Program-made: the position numbers and the translations under genes
The notes under the pieces: model-generated
Told to the model about the DNA's origin: nothing
Seen by the model: only the letters and a program-made list of their open reading frames with translations
Databases searched by the model: none
Part shown: in pieces, positions 62,726 through 64,000 of the stretch
Numbering within the stretch: the first letter of the stretch is position 1
Layout of the letters: every line of letters begins with the position of its first letter
Assembly: GCF_964340395.1 (NCBI RefSeq)
Contig: NC_135553.1
Location: 2,713,001-2,777,000, forward strand
DNA: 64,000 bases
Direction: 5' to 3'
Source: Glandiceps talaboti
Taxonomy: Eukaryota; Hemichordata; Enteropneusta; Spengelidae

Positions 62726-64000
62726 CCAAGTACATGCAGGTTTTATCATATAATTGTAACAGCTATAGCAAATGCTAAACTGGAATTTGATAAATTTGCA
62801 TAAAATTATGTTGATTGTACTTTGCATGTAAAACTGTGGGCACAATTTTCAAATTATTTACAAACGTTACAATGCATAGTCATGCAGTTCATTCAAAATT
62901 TTTCAGCTTTGAGCTTTCAAAATTTGACTACTAAACTGATGAAATTTTGATCATTTTCAAATTGATGATAGTAAATTTGCTTACAAGATATCTATTAAAA
63001 ATTAATTTGTCACATTGCAAAACTCTAGCATTAATAACGATACAAATATTGATTACATCACTGGGTATTGTTAAAATTAAGTAATAATCAGCCACTATGA
63101 ATGATTGTAGTTATAGTCACTGACCTTTACATGGTGAATTATATTACTAATATTAGTAATAATTAATAAAGAACTGTACCAGGTCATCAAATGATAACTG
63201 CATTCAGTTATATATTGATATTTGATTATATGAGTTGAATAATGAGGAAATGAACTGGTCCACTTGTGGCAGTTTTGAATTAGAACAAAATTACTTTTAC
63301 TGATATCATAATGTCCAAGTTAATTATGATAAATGACTTAATTGTTACAATTATTCTTCCTATAGCATCATTAATATGGTCAATTAATAGAGATTACAGA
63401 CCCAATCAATGGACTAATATGAACAACTAATGTATGAATGATGGGCTCACTGTCTGCATGAATACATCATTACAACATATAATTGCCTTAATGTAAAGAA
63501 TAGGCAAAGAAATCGAGACAACTGGTGGACCAAGAAACTCACAGAATGACAACCAAGGATTGGAAAGAGGAAGATAACAAAGGAAATGGGGGATGAAATA
63601 ACCATATACATGATTACAGCAACATGGAGTAGTTTGCAAGAGACAGATGGGAATGGAAATTGCTGGAGGAGGGCTTCACCCAACAATGGATGAACATTAC
63701 AGTCTCAACCAACCCACCCACCCACCCACCAACCAACCCACCAACCAACCAACCAACGACTAGAGATTGAATCCCAGGTTCTTGCATTAGTGTCCACACT
63801 CTTTTTAGTCAACTTCCTATACAGTATTGTTAGGATTTATATCTGTGGTTAGAAACCACAGTTGGCATCCAGACTACATTATCTTAATCTCCAAAGTCTA
63901 CAATACATCATGAGTTGTAGAACAAATATGATATAATTAAGACACAAACATGTCAATAGTTTAATCATAAATATCACTGTTTATGTTGGTTTACACTGTG
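62726..64000. other. Non-coding end of window
   Basis: AT-rich DNA with an (ACCA)/(CCCA) microsatellite at about 63709-63756. I see no exon with good borders. Confidence 0.5.

Overview
This is AT-rich, intron-rich animal nuclear DNA. Coding exons are short (16 to about 1000 bp), have GT-AG borders and are separated by long introns full of microsatellites, minisatellites and small DNA-transposon relics. There are no bacterial-style operons. The gene content fits a bilaterian invertebrate, perhaps a lophotrochozoan, hemichordate or cephalochordate; the sequence alone does not settle which.

The left 48 kb is dominated by one minus-strand gene for a divergent unconventional myosin. I could join 24 coding exons (plus one tentative exon at the window edge), and every splice phase agrees. 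They run from an ATG at 47711, across a roughly 25 kb first intron, through the whole motor domain (P-loop, switch I, switch II, relay, converter), one IQ motif and the start of a tail that leaves the window on the left. The myosin class could not be assigned.

Inside the 9.65 kb myosin intron at 8276-17927 lies a complete second gene on the opposite strand (10594-15064, six exons, all introns phase 1). It encodes a 572-residue protein with an N-terminal Cys-rich segment, a helical region, a short motif that fits the RHIM amyloid core (V-Q-I-G-x-x-N-x-M) and six to seven ankyrin repeats. RHIM motifs build signalling amyloids in RIPK1, RIPK3, TRIF and ZBP1, so this is a candidate innate-immune or cell-death adaptor. 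It is the most interesting object in the window.

From 22.2 to 47.6 kb (myosin intron 1) I see no convincing exon. There are microsatellites, tandem arrays, three foldback or terminal-inverted-repeat elements and one older interspersed repeat. From 47.7 to 64 kb the DNA is mostly non-coding: a 419 bp Harbinger-like MITE with TAA target-site duplications, large arrays (50, 68, about 34, 32 and 30 bp units) and two weakly supported minus-strand exons that may belong to another gene. Two arrays stand out because their units carry 5' splice-site sequences. One, at 5305-5816, has copied the exon-intron junction of myosin exon 15 about 12 times.
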